DNA of 64,000 nt from Candidatus Flexifilum breve (GCA_016717205.1 JADKGC010000007.1:336327-400326); one strand, 5' to 3'; numbered from the stretch's first letter, positions 35,497-43,478 are shown. Translations and numbers: made by a program. Notes: generated by a model not told the origin, from the sequence alone.

Positions 35497-37344
35497 GTGC
35501 GCGTCTTAGGTACGGCTGGACATGTCGATCACGGCAAGTCGACGCTCATTCGCCGCTTGACCGGGATTGACCCTGATCGCCTACCTGAAGAACAAGCGCG
35601 CGCCATGACGATTGATCTTGGCTTCGCGTGGCTGCCGCTTCCCAACGGCGAATTACTCGGGATCATCGATGTGCCGGGGCATCGCGACTTCATCGGCAAT
35701 ATGCTCGCGGGCGTCGGCGGCATTGACGCGGTGCTGTTCGTCATCGCCGCGGATGAAGGCGTCATGCCCCAGACGCTGGAGCATCTGGCCATCCTTGACC
35801 TTCTGGATTTGCGTCACGGCCTCATCGCGTTGACCAAGACCGATCTTGTCCACGATGCCGACTGGCTTGAACTGATTCAGACTGACATCCGCGAGCACTT
35901 TGCGCGCACATCCTTGGCCGCCAGTCCGATTCTGCCCGTGTCCGCATCAAACGGGGCGGGCATTCCAACACTCCTCGATCAGCTTGTCGCGCTGACGCCC
36001 GTACCCCGCCCCGACCTCGGGTTGCCCCGCCTCGCTGTGGATCGCATCTTCACCATCAGCGGTTTCGGCACCGTGGTCACTGGAACGCTGCTCGGCGGCG
36101 CGCTGCAGGTAGGCGATTCAATCGTCCTGCAGCCCACAGGCCAAAAGGGACGCATTCGCGGTCTGCAAACCTACCAACAGCAGGTGCCAACCGCCCTTCC
36201 TGGAAGCCGCGTCGCTGTGAACCTCTCGGGCATCGATCGCGGCGCTATCAAGCGCGGCGACGTGGTAACGCTGCCCGATCTCTACCCGCCCACACAGCGT
36301 GTCGATGCCCATCTCCAGTATTTGCCGACGGCCCGTGCCGTACTCAAGCACGACGCCCAAGTGAAGCTCTATGTTGGCGCAGCCGAAACTGTCGCGCGCG
36401 TCCGCCTCCTCGCCGAAGATGTGATCGAACCGGGCATGACCAGTTGGGTGCAGCTAGAACTCGAACGCCCCATTACCGTGAGTGCTGGCGACCGCTTCAT
36501 CCTGCGGCGTCCATCACCGGCGCAGACCATAGGCGGGGGGGTGATCCTCGATGCCCAGCCGCAGCAGCGCTGGCGTCGCTATCAGCCCACGGTGATTGCC
36601 GCACTGCATATGCGGCTCAGCGGCACACTGCCTGAGCGGCTGGCGCTGGCCGCTCAGGCACTCTCACAGCCCGAAACGCTCAGGCGCACACTCGGATTAT
36701 CGGAAGTGGACTTCGCTCAGGCACTCGGGGCAGCGCAAGACCAGAACCTCGTCGCCTGTTTTGGCGACGGTTCGCTGCTGTCGATGGAGCCATGGAATTC
36801 TCTGCGCGCGCGGCTCCTCACAACCCTCGCACGCTATCACGCTACATTCCCACTGCGATCAGGGATGCCGCGGGAGGAACTGCGCAGCCAACTCAAGCTC
36901 ACATCAGCTGAACTCAGTGTGTATCTTGAACAATTGCCCGAGGTGGTCAGTCAGACTGACCAGCTTCGTCTACAAACGCACACTGTGGTTTTTGACTATG
37001 CGCAAACCAAACTAATCCAGCAGCTACTGCAGCGGCTGGCTGGCGACTTCGCGGCACTCCCCTCTTTCGTAGAAGCCGAGTCACTCGTCAGCGCGGATGT
37101 TCTGTATGCGCTCATCGATCAGGGTCAGCTTGTGCGCTTATGTGACGACGTGCTCCTCACTGAATCGCGCTATGCGGAATTGGTCGCAGCCATTGGGGAG
37201 CACATTGATGTGCGCGGGTCGATCACCGTCGCCGAACTGCGCGATCAGCTCGCAGCCTCGCGCAAGTTGGCCGTCGCCGTATTGGAACACCTTGACGCGG
37301 TCGGGGTGACCAAACGTCAAGGTGATGGACGTGTCCGGCGCTAA
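35497..37344 (+). CDS. selB: selenocysteine-specific translation elongation factor SelB
   Basis: The 615-residue GTPase delivers Sec-tRNA to UGA codons marked by a SECIS hairpin. G1 GHVDHGKST, G3 DVPGHRDF, G4 TKTD and the beta-barrel domains II and III are present (about 170-340). Four winged-helix-type modules fill the C-terminal half (about 370-615), the SECIS-binding region. GTG 35497 is directly after the upstream stop. Its own stop overlaps the convergent murA stop by 3 nt. selA, selD and selC are not in the window. Presence of SelB implies that some genes of this genome read in-frame UGA as Sec. Confidence 0.94.
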   Translation: MRVLGTAGHVDHGKSTLIRRLTGIDPDRLPEEQARAMTIDLGFAWLPLPNGELLGIIDVPGHRDFIGNMLAGVGGIDAVLFVIAADEGVMPQTLEHLAILDLLDLRHGLIALTKTDLVHDADWLELIQTDIREHFARTSLAASPILPVSASNGAGIPTLLDQLVALTPVPRPDLGLPRLAVDRIFTISGFGTVVTGTLLGGALQVGDSIVLQPTGQKGRIRGLQTYQQQVPTALPGSRVAVNLSGIDRGAIKRGDVVTLPDLYPPTQRVDAHLQYLPTARAVLKHDAQVKLYVGAAETVARVRLLAEDVIEPGMTSWVQLELERPITVSAGDRFILRRPSPAQTIGGGVILDAQPQQRWRRYQPTVIAALHMRLSGTLPERLALAAQALSQPETLRRTLGLSEVDFAQALGAAQDQNLVACFGDGSLLSMEPWNSLRARLLTTLARYHATFPLRSGMPREELRSQLKLTSAELSVYLEQLPEVVSQTDQLRLQTHTVVFDYAQTKLIQQLLQRLAGDFAALPSFVEAESLVSADVLYALIDQGQLVRLCDDVLLTESRYAELVAAIGEHIDVRGSITVAELRDQLAASRKLAVAVLEHLDAVGVTKRQGDGRVRR

Positions 37345-38654
37345 AGCGTGAATTCGGCGGGCAGTTCGCCCACATTGATGCGGCTGATCTGCGCGCCGAG
37401 CGCGGTCAGCTTATCCTCTATGCGCTCGTACCCTTTGTCGATTTGCTGAATGTTGGCAATCCGCGTTTCACCTTTGGCGCTCAATGCTGCCAGCAGCATC
37501 GCCATCCCTGCGCGAATATCGGGGCTGGAAATGTAAGGCACCCCATTGAAGCGCGTCGGCCCCTGCACCAGCACGCGGTGTGGGTCACACAGCGTAATGC
37601 GCGCCCCCATCCGCATCAGCTTATCGGTGAAAAAGAAGCGGCTTTCGTACATCCAGTCATGGAATAACACCGATCCGGCACTCTGTGTCGCCACCACCAG
37701 CGCAATACTCATCAGATCGGGCGGGAAGGCGGGCCATGGCTGCGCTTTGATGATGGGGATGCGGTTGCCGAGATCCGGCGTTACGGTGAGCGCTTGCGTC
37801 GCGGGAACGAAGATATCTTCACCGCGGGTCTCCCAGTGGACGCCCAAACGTTCGAACACCAGCGCGACCATATCCAGATACTGCGGATCCGCCTGCTTGA
37901 TGGTGATTTCCCCACCCGTCACCGCTGCCGCGCCGATGTAGCTCCCGACTTCAATATAGTCCGCGCCGATGCGCGCAGCGCCGCCGTTGAGCCGGGCTAC
38001 GCCCTGTATCGTCAGACGATTCGAGCCAATGCCGTCGATTTGGCCGCCCAGCTCCACCAGCATATTGCACAGGTCCTGCACGTGCGGCTCACTGGCAGCA
38101 TTGCGGATGATAGTCGTGCCCTGTGCCAGCACTGCGCCCATAATCGCGTTCTCAGTTGCGGTGACGCTCGCCTCTGTCAGCAAGATATCCGCGCCGACCA
38201 GTTTGTCCGCGACCATGTCAAACGCTTGGCCGTCATAGTTCACCTGCGCACCTAACTTGCGCAGCGCGAACACATGCATATCGAGCCGCCGCTCGCCGAT
38301 GGCGTCCCCGCCGGGGAGCGGCAGATTGACCCGCCCACAGCGCGCCAGCATGGGCGCGGCCAGCACAATGCTCGCCCGCAAGCGCCCGGCCAATACCGGA
38401 TCTATGGCCGTCGTCGCGATTTCGTGAGCGTGCACCCGCAGTTCGTTCGCCCCAATCCACTCGATTTGCACGCCCAGCGCGCGCATGATATCGATTAATG
38501 TGCGCACGTCGCCGATGTTCGGCATGTTCTGTAGAATCACCGGCTGATCAGTCAGAATGCACGCGGGCAGCATCTTGAGCGCGGCGTTTTTGTTGCCGCT
38601 GACCGTCACTTCGCCTGCCAGCGCGTGCCCGCCCTCGATCACAAATTGCTGCAT
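37341..38654 (-). CDS. murA: UDP-N-acetylglucosamine 1-carboxyvinyltransferase MurA, Cys-to-Asp type
   Basis: The 437-residue enolpyruvyl transferase makes the first committed step of peptidoglycan synthesis, from UDP-GlcNAc and phosphoenolpyruvate. The N-terminal SGNKNAAL motif is intact. In the catalytic loop, the usual LPGGC is LPGGD here (D117), the replacement that makes mycobacterial and chlamydial MurA insensitive to fosfomycin. Length and both inside-out barrels are normal. It follows the SAM hydrolase by 3 nt and is co-transcribed with it. A Cys-form paralogue elsewhere cannot be excluded. Its stop overlaps that of convergent selB. Confidence 0.95.
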   Translation of the reverse strand: MQQFVIEGGHALAGEVTVSGNKNAALKMLPACILTDQPVILQNMPNIGDVRTLIDIMRALGVQIEWIGANELRVHAHEIATTAIDPVLAGRLRASIVLAAPMLARCGRVNLPLPGGDAIGERRLDMHVFALRKLGAQVNYDGQAFDMVADKLVGADILLTEASVTATENAIMGAVLAQGTTIIRNAASEPHVQDLCNMLVELGGQIDGIGSNRLTIQGVARLNGGAARIGADYIEVGSYIGAAAVTGGEITIKQADPQYLDMVALVFERLGVHWETRGEDIFVPATQALTVTPDLGNRIPIIKAQPWPAFPPDLMSIALVVATQSAGSVLFHDWMYESRFFFTDKLMRMGARITLCDPHRVLVQGPTRFNGVPYISSPDIRAGMAMLLAALSAKGETRIANIQQIDKGYERIEDKLTALGAQISRINVGELPAEFTL

Positions 38655-38657
38655 CAG

Positions 38658-39485
38658 TTATCCTATCTGTAGTTCGACGCGGTCGCCGATAGTCACGTCG
38701 AGCCGCGCCACTGCGCTGCCTTGATTGACGGCGATCTCAAGGAATCCGTTGCTCTCCACGATTGTGATTAGTTCACCCCGCTCGGCTTCGCCAAACGCGT
38801 GACGGATACCGGTCAGCGTCACCCCGCCGAGTTCAACGGTCGCCGTCGCCGCGGGAATGGGCTGCGTCGCGAATTCACCAAAGCGCGGGTTGAGCGTCAA
38901 GCGCTCCGGCGCCACCCAGCGCAAACTGCCGATGCTGGTGACAATATTGCCGAAGTGATCGATGTGCATGACTTCACCCGTAATCCGCTTGCCGTTGATA
39001 CCTAACTGGGGTTCTGGCAGTGCAATCGGGTTGAGCAGTGGTGTGCCCAACGCCCGCAGCGCCACCCCTTTGCCGAGATGCGCGGCGGCCGGCGCGAAAA
39101 TGTCGCGTCCGTGAAACGTGCTGCTCACACCCGTGAGCTGGTAGGTCGGATTGCTTAGTTCGACAGCAAAGGCATCGCGCAGTTCATACAGGACATAGCT
39201 CAACACCCCATTGTCCGGCGCCACGAACTTGTACTTGCCCGCATGAATCGCAATCGGCTTCCGATCTGTCCCGACGCCCGGATCGACCACGACCAGAAAG
39301 ACTGTACCTTCGGGAAAATAGCGATAGCTGTTGAGCAGCGCGAAGGCGGCCTGCCGCACGTTTTGCGGTTGAATGCTGTGGGTAATATCGACGATCTGCG
39401 CCTGCGAATCAATCGACAAAATCACGCCTTTCATCACGCCAACGTAGATATCCGCCGCGCCAAAATCGGTGAGCAGTGCGATCAC
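38658..39485 (-). CDS. S-adenosylmethionine hydrolase (DUF62/SAM hydroxide adenosyltransferase)
   Basis: The 275-residue protein belongs to the family of chlorinase, fluorinase and SAM hydrolase, which split SAM into adenosine and methionine. Motifs: ALLTDFG, YVGVMKGVI, VVDPGVG, APDNGVL, STFHGRDIFAP, HIDHFGNIVTSI. The D-x-x-R-H pattern of hydrolases fits better than the halogenase insertion. An upstream reading to 39683 crosses the his leader on the other strand and was rejected. GTG 39485 is the first codon of the fold, with GGAG 12 bases upstream, a rather long spacing. A -10/-35 pair is at 39517-39544. It precedes murA in the same transcript. Confidence 0.9.
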   Translation of the reverse strand: MIALLTDFGAADIYVGVMKGVILSIDSQAQIVDITHSIQPQNVRQAAFALLNSYRYFPEGTVFLVVVDPGVGTDRKPIAIHAGKYKFVAPDNGVLSYVLYELRDAFAVELSNPTYQLTGVSSTFHGRDIFAPAAAHLGKGVALRALGTPLLNPIALPEPQLGINGKRITGEVMHIDHFGNIVTSIGSLRWVAPERLTLNPRFGEFATQPIPAATATVELGGVTLTGIRHAFGEAERGELITIVESNGFLEIAVNQGSAVARLDVTIGDRVELQIG

Positions 39486-39516
39486 GATAGTTGTTTTCTC
39501 CTGATACAAGCCCGCT

Positions 39517-39544
39517 ATTGTAACGACTTGCGCCGCATTGACAA
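39517..39544 (-). promoter_or_regulatory. promoter of the SAM hydrolase-murA unit
   Basis: On the minus strand a -35 TTGTCA (39539-39544) lies 16 bp from a -10 TACAAT (39517-39522). The -35 bases are the same as those of the divergent his promoter. Confidence 0.6.
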
Positions 39545-39566
39545 GCTTACAGCCAGCCGTTATACT
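39538..39566 (+). promoter_or_regulatory. sigma70 promoter of the his attenuator-hisHAFIE operon
   Basis: A perfect TTGACA (39538-39543), 17 bp spacer and TATACT (39561-39566). The transcript should start near 39573, about 15 nt before the leader-peptide ATG. Confidence 0.85.
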
Positions 39567-39587
39567 CTTTTCCGTCTGAGGTGACAC

Positions 39588-39653
39588 ATGTACAGTATCC
39601 AACGCCAACACAACCATCATCATCTGCATATGCTCCACGGGGTGCTGGACTAG
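39588..39653 (+). CDS. his operon leader peptide (six His in 21 residues)
   Basis: A short ORF from ATG 39588 to TAG 39653 encodes a 21-residue peptide with the cluster QHNHHHLHMLH, six histidines in ten positions. TGAGGTG lies four bases upstream. It sits between a strong promoter and an intrinsic terminator before hisH, exactly the layout of histidine attenuation in enterobacteria. Stalling at the His codons when charged tRNA-His is scarce would free the segment 39638-39645 to pair with 39690-39697 and prevent the terminator. The sequence similarity to enteric HisL is only in the His run; the peptide itself is not the product. Confidence 0.9.
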   Translation: MYSIQRQHNHHHLHMLHGVLD

Positions 39654-39683
39654 TCGTCTCACTGATAGTTTTGCTTTGAGCAT

Positions 39684-39714
39684 AGCCCTGCACCTCGCAG
39701 GGCTTTTTGTTTTT
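39684..39714 (+). terminator. attenuator terminator of the his operon
   Basis: An 8-bp stem AGCCCTGC (39684-39691) with GCAGGGCT (39697-39704), 5-nt loop, then TTTTTGTTTTT. It lies between the leader stop and the hisH ribosome-binding site. The 5' arm and loop overlap the region that can pair with 39638-39645 (8 bp, one G-U). Confidence 0.9.
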
Positions 39715-39724
39715 AAGGAGGGCT

Positions 39725-40342
39725 ATGTTAGCGGTCATCGACTACGGAGCCGGAAACTTACGCAGTGTGCTGCATGCGCTCCACGCGCTCGGCGTTGCCG
39801 ACATCTGCCTCGTCCATCAGCCGGACGAATTGCGCGGCGCGGACAAAATCATTCTGCCGGGTGTGGGAGCTTTCGGCGCGGGCATGCTCAAGCTGCGCGA
39901 ACAAGGACTCATTCAACCGCTGCGTGACGCGGTGAACGCGGGTATCCCTTACCTCGGCATTTGCCTTGGGATGCAGTTTCTCTTCGAAACCAGCGACGAA
40001 ATGGGTGATCACGAGGGCTTGGGCTTGCTGCCCGGGCGTGTTACCCGCTTTGACGATTTACCGGGTCACAAAGTCCCTCACATGGGCTGGAACAACCTCC
40101 AGCAGACCCACCCGTCGCCGCTGTTGAACAAGTTGAGCGCGGAGAGTTACGCCTACTTCGTGCACAGCTATTACTGCGTGCCCACCAATCCTGACGACGT
40201 GATTCTCACCGTCGATTACGGCATTCCCTTCACAGCAGGCGTCGCGCGCCGCCATCTGTTTGGCGTGCAATTCCACCCAGAGAAGAGCCAGCGAACTGGC
40301 CTGCAAATTCTGACCAATTTCTTGGAGTACAACCCGTCATGA
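39725..40342 (+). CDS. hisH: imidazole glycerol phosphate synthase, glutaminase subunit
   Basis: The 205-residue class I amidotransferase gives ammonia to HisF. Start motif AVIDYGAGNLRSV, GAFGAGM, nucleophile Cys in PYLGICLGMQFLF, catalytic His and Glu in FGVQFHPEKS. ATG 39725 has AAGGAGGG upstream; an in-frame start at 39707 lies in the attenuator T-tract and was rejected. First gene of the five-gene unit controlled by the his leader. TGA overlaps the hisA ATG by 4 nt. Confidence 0.97.
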   Translation: MLAVIDYGAGNLRSVLHALHALGVADICLVHQPDELRGADKIILPGVGAFGAGMLKLREQGLIQPLRDAVNAGIPYLGICLGMQFLFETSDEMGDHEGLGLLPGRVTRFDDLPGHKVPHMGWNNLQQTHPSPLLNKLSAESYAYFVHSYYCVPTNPDDVILTVDYGIPFTAGVARRHLFGVQFHPEKSQRTGLQILTNFLEYNPS

Positions 40343-41061
40343 TCATCTATCCGGCCATTGATCTGCGCGGCGGCAAGGTGGTGCGCCTGCGCGAAGGCGA
40401 CCCCAACCGCCAGACGGTCTTCAGCGACGACCCGACCACGACGGCTATGGAGTGGATTGCGGCGGGCGCGCAGTGGATTCACATGGTGAATCTCGACGGT
40501 GCGTTTGCCCAGGCCAACGACAATAGTCTCATTCTCGAACGCATTGCCGCCTTTAGTGCGAAAGTTCAGTTTGGCGGCGGTCTGCGCACGCTGGACGACA
40601 TTGCGCGTGCTTTCAATGCGGGCGCGAACCGCGTCGTCATCGGCACGGCCGCCTTTCTAACGCCTGAACTCATCACGCAGGCCATTGAGCGCTGGGGGGC
40701 GGATGCGGTCTGTGTGGCCCTCGATGCCCGTGCCGGCAAGATCGCCACGCACGGTTGGCAAACTACCGTCGATCTCACGCCGGTCGAGGCCGGAAAGCAG
40801 ATGGTCGCGCGCGGCGTCAAACACGCCCTGTACACCGATGTCAGCCGCGACGGCGGTCTCGTCGGCGTGAATGTCACAGAAACCGTGCGTCTGGCGCGCG
40901 AAACCGGGTTGCAGGTGATCGCTTCCGGCGGTGTCAGCAGCGTGGATGACATTCGCGCCCTCGCCCAAAGTCAGCAGATCGCTGGCGCGGTGATTGGCAT
41001 GGCGCTTTACGAGAGGAAATTCACGCTGGCAGCCGCATTGGAAGCGGCGGAAGGACGCTAG
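40339..41061 (+). CDS. hisA: phosphoribosylformimino-AICAR ribotide isomerase
   Basis: The 240-residue (beta/alpha)8 barrel isomerises ProFAR to PRFAR in histidine synthesis. Catalytic Asp in YPAIDLRGGKVVRL near the N terminus and the second Asp in YTDVSRDG; phosphate-binding GGGLR and ASGGVSS. ATG 40339 overlaps the hisH stop (ATGA). hisF follows with no gap. Tight overlaps suggest coupled translation. Nothing points to a bifunctional HisA/TrpF (PriA) type, though sequence alone does not exclude it. Confidence 0.97.
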   Translation: MIIYPAIDLRGGKVVRLREGDPNRQTVFSDDPTTTAMEWIAAGAQWIHMVNLDGAFAQANDNSLILERIAAFSAKVQFGGGLRTLDDIARAFNAGANRVVIGTAAFLTPELITQAIERWGADAVCVALDARAGKIATHGWQTTVDLTPVEAGKQMVARGVKHALYTDVSRDGGLVGVNVTETVRLARETGLQVIASGGVSSVDDIRALAQSQQIAGAVIGMALYERKFTLAAALEAAEGR

Positions 41062-41838
41062 ATGAGTCTGGCTAAACGCATTATTCCCTGCCTCGACGTG
41101 CTGAATGGGCGCGTCGTCAAAGGCGTTAACTTCGTCGACCTGCGTGACGCAGGCGACCCGGTCGAACAGGCTGTGATCTATGATCAGGAAGGCGCGGACG
41201 AACTCGTCTTTCTCGACATCACTGCCTCGCACGAAAACCGGAATACCACGCTCGACATGGTGCGCCGCGTCGCCGACAGCCTGTTCATCCCCTTTTGTGT
41301 CGGCGGGGGTATCCGCACCATCGACGACATCCGGGCTACCCTCCTCGCGGGTGCGGACAAGGTCTCGATCAACAGCTCCGCCGTGCGCACTCCCGATCTG
41401 ATCAATCAGGGGGCATGGGCGTTCGGCAGCCAGTGCATCGTCGTCGCCATTGACCCCAAGTGGGTGGATGGTCGCTGGGAAGTCTTCATCAATGGTGGGC
41501 GTATCCCGACGGGCAAGAATGCGCTCGACTGGGCGAAAGAGGTACAGGAACGCGGCGCGGGTGAAATTCTGCTCACCAGCATGGATCGCGATGGCACGAA
41601 GGCCGGGTACAACCTCGAACTGACGCAGGCAATCAGCGATGCCGTCTCCATCCCGGTGATCGCGTCCGGCGGCGCGGGCACGATGGCACACTTCTGCGAA
41701 GCACTGACCATTGGCCGCGCCGATGCGGCACTCGCCGCCACTCTGTTCCACTACAACGAGATCCGCATCGGCGACCTTAAACGCTACCTCGCCGCCGCGG
41801 GTGTGCCGATGCGTTTATCGGGTTGGGAGCCGCTGTGA
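41062..41838 (+). CDS. hisF: imidazole glycerol phosphate synthase, cyclase subunit
   Basis: The 258-residue (beta/alpha)8 cyclase makes imidazole glycerol phosphate and AICAR with ammonia from HisH. Catalytic D11-type residue in IIPCLDVLNGRVVKG and the second Asp in LTSMDRDGTKAGY; phosphate motifs VGGGIRT and ASGGAG. Starts directly after hisA. Its TGA overlaps the hisI GTG (GTGA). Confidence 0.97.
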   Translation: MSLAKRIIPCLDVLNGRVVKGVNFVDLRDAGDPVEQAVIYDQEGADELVFLDITASHENRNTTLDMVRRVADSLFIPFCVGGGIRTIDDIRATLLAGADKVSINSSAVRTPDLINQGAWAFGSQCIVVAIDPKWVDGRWEVFINGGRIPTGKNALDWAKEVQERGAGEILLTSMDRDGTKAGYNLELTQAISDAVSIPVIASGGAGTMAHFCEALTIGRADAALAATLFHYNEIRIGDLKRYLAAAGVPMRLSGWEPL

Positions 41839-42164
41839 ACCTCAAGTGGGATAGTCAGGGCTTGATCCCTGCCGTGGTGCAGGATGCCACCACCCGGCAA
41901 GTGCTTATGGTCGCCTACATGAACGCCGAATCACTCCAAAAAACGCTCGAAATGGGCGAAACTGTTTTCTGGAGCCGCAGCCGGGGCGAGTTGTGGCACA
42001 AAGGGGCGACTTCCGGCAATACTCAGACCGTCCGCGAAATTTTCGTCGACTGTGACGAGGATACGCTGCTTATTCTCGTCGATCCGGCTGGCCCTGCCTG
42101 TCACACGGGCGCTGTAACTTGTTTCTTCCGCACGCTAGAGGATATCACCGATGCAGTTAAATGA
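41835..42164 (+). CDS. hisI: phosphoribosyl-AMP cyclohydrolase
   Basis: The 109-residue cyclohydrolase opens the purine ring of PR-AMP. Zinc/magnesium residues are in VDCDEDTLLILVDP and ACHTGAVTCFF; HKGATSGNTQ is also conserved. GTG 41835 overlaps the hisF stop by 4 nt and is preferred to TTG 41823. The hisE start lies 14 nt inside its 3' end. HisI and HisE are separate here, not fused as in many bacteria. Confidence 0.95.
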   Translation: MNLKWDSQGLIPAVVQDATTRQVLMVAYMNAESLQKTLEMGETVFWSRSRGELWHKGATSGNTQTVREIFVDCDEDTLLILVDPAGPACHTGAVTCFFRTLEDITDAVK

Positions 42165-42429
42165 ACTTGAAGCGATCATCCGGGATCGCCAGCAAAACCC
42201 GAAACCGGAGAGCTACACCAACAGACTGTTTGACAAAGGCGTCAACAAAATCGCTCAGAAAGTCGGCGAAGAAGCGACGGAAGTGATCGTCGCGGCGCTC
42301 GGACAGGGAAAAAACGAACAGATCGCGGAATTGAGCGATCTGTTCTATCACACGTTGGTCTTGATGGTCGAGCGCGGCATCACGCTGGAGGATGTGTATG
42401 CCGAACTCGAACGGCGGCACAGCCGCTAG
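42151..42429 (+). CDS. hisE: phosphoribosyl-ATP pyrophosphatase
   Basis: The 92-residue MazG-like helical enzyme hydrolyses PR-ATP to PR-AMP. Conserved QNPKPESYTNRLFDKGVNKI, GEEATEVIVAAL and DLFYHTLVLM; the metal-binding Glu/Asp residues are present. ATG 42151 overlaps hisI by 14 nt. Last gene of the his unit; hisG, hisD, hisB and hisC lie elsewhere. Convergent with the SH3-like lipoprotein gene, only 6 nt apart. Confidence 0.95.
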   Translation: MQLNELEAIIRDRQQNPKPESYTNRLFDKGVNKIAQKVGEEATEVIVAALGQGKNEQIAELSDLFYHTLVLMVERGITLEDVYAELERRHSR

Positions 42430-42435
42430 CCGTGA

Positions 42436-42945
42436 CTACGAGGCCGGTGGGGGTGGCACTTCGGCGGCAACCGGAACAACCGCATCTGCCGGGTTCAGCG
42501 TCACGACGCGCGCCCACGCCCACGCTGATGTTCCATCTTCGAGCGTGATCTGATACCACTGGTTGCGACCTTCGCCATAGGTCGCGACCACCGGGTAGGA
42601 TGCGTTGACCGTTACGCGCACAATCACTTCATAGTTCGTACCGGGACCACCGCGCAGTGCGGTGTTTTCCTGCATCACTGTGAGCGTTACACCGCCCGCC
42701 GCTTCAGCGATGCCTGCTGCTGCTTCGGTGGCGTCTGCGGTCGCCTCCGCTGCTGGTTCTTCCGTCGTCACCACTGCGTCGATCGGCACTGGCGTAGCCG
42801 CGACCTCTTCCGTCGCCGCTTGCGTGGCGGGTGCTTCGGTCGGCGGGACGCTGGTCGGGGTAGACGTTGCTCCGCCACCACACGACGCTAGAATTAACGA
42901 TAGAACGATCAATGCTGCGGTAACGACGAGCGTGCGTGCGGTCAA
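42436..42945 (-). CDS. SH3-like domain lipoprotein
   Basis: The 169-residue product has a lipoprotein signal (lipobox LASC, Cys22), an Ala/Thr/Glu-rich stalk (about 25-85), and a bacterial SH3-like domain (about 87-150; NTALRGGPGTNYEVIVRVTV, YGEGRNQWYQITLEDGTSAW). Such domains often bind cell-wall peptides. Start ATG 42945. It diverges from the thioesterase gene across 77 bp. Confidence 0.88.
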   Translation of the reverse strand: MTARTLVVTAALIVLSLILASCGGGATSTPTSVPPTEAPATQAATEEVAATPVPIDAVVTTEEPAAEATADATEAAAGIAEAAGGVTLTVMQENTALRGGPGTNYEVIVRVTVNASYPVVATYGEGRNQWYQITLEDGTSAWAWARVVTLNPADAVVPVAAEVPPPPAS

Positions 42946-43022
42946 CGTAGGTTCCTCCGAGTTGTTGATTGATCCATGACTACACGTAATATAACATGCC
43001 CACCAAAGAAAGGGGTTAGGCT

Positions 43023-43427
43023 TTGGAGAAAGTTGTTCAGGAAGTCACACTGCACGTCCGGTACGCCGAGACCGACGCCATGGGAATTGTGCATCATGCC
43101 AGCTATATCGTCTATTTCGAAGAAGGGCGCAGCAACTACGCGCGCCAGCGCGGCAGCGACTACGCCAGCTTTGAACGCAGCGGTCTCTACCTGACCGTTT
43201 CTGAAGTCCACGCCCGTTATGTGAAACCTGCCAAGTATGGCGACCAGATTATCGTCCGCTGTTGGATCGACGAAATGAAGAGCCGCACGCTCACGTTCGC
43301 CTATGAAATTATCCACGCGGATACACACGAGACGTTAGTTACAGGTTTCAGCAAGCACATCTGTATCACCCACGAGGGAAAGGTCACGACCATCCCCGAG
43401 CAGTGGCGGCGCTGGGGCGACTCATAG
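43023..43427 (+). CDS. acyl-CoA thioesterase, 4HBT/YbgC family
   Basis: The 134-residue hot-dog-fold protein has the catalytic pattern YAETDAMGIVHHASYIVYFEE (Asp and His of the 4HBT/YbgC type). It should hydrolyse short- or medium-chain acyl-CoA. TTG 43023 has AAAGGGG seven bases upstream. It lies 70 bp before the acyl-CoA ligase, which has its own promoter, and suits lipid metabolism. Confidence 0.92.
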   Translation: MEKVVQEVTLHVRYAETDAMGIVHHASYIVYFEEGRSNYARQRGSDYASFERSGLYLTVSEVHARYVKPAKYGDQIIVRCWIDEMKSRTLTFAYEIIHADTHETLVTGFSKHICITHEGKVTTIPEQWRRWGDS

Positions 43428-43431
43428 AATT

Positions 43432-43478
43432 TTGACTGTAAGGCGTATCCGCCATATAATCTAATCAAAGTTAGATTA
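43432..43478 (+). promoter_or_regulatory. promoter of the acyl-CoA ligase with overlapping operator palindrome
   Basis: The -35 TTGACT (43432-43437), 17-bp spacer and TATAAT (43455-43460) form a strong promoter. A perfect palindrome TAATCTAA-N6-TTAGATTA (43457-43478) begins inside the -10 and spans the expected transcription start. A dimeric repressor bound there would block transcription; a TetR-family fatty-acid regulator is plausible. Confidence 0.8.

Noticed and set aside
38658..39485. Fluorinase/chlorinase assignment for the DUF62 protein
   Set aside because: The halogenase-specific loop insertion is not visible; SAM hydrolase is the safer name.
39486..39683. 66-residue N-terminal extension of the SAM hydrolase
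   Set aside because: It crosses the his leader, terminator and both promoters. The fold begins at GTG 39485.
40657..41751. 364-codon reading on the minus strand under hisA-hisF
   Set aside because: Antisense shadow of two certain genes; no start signal or motif.
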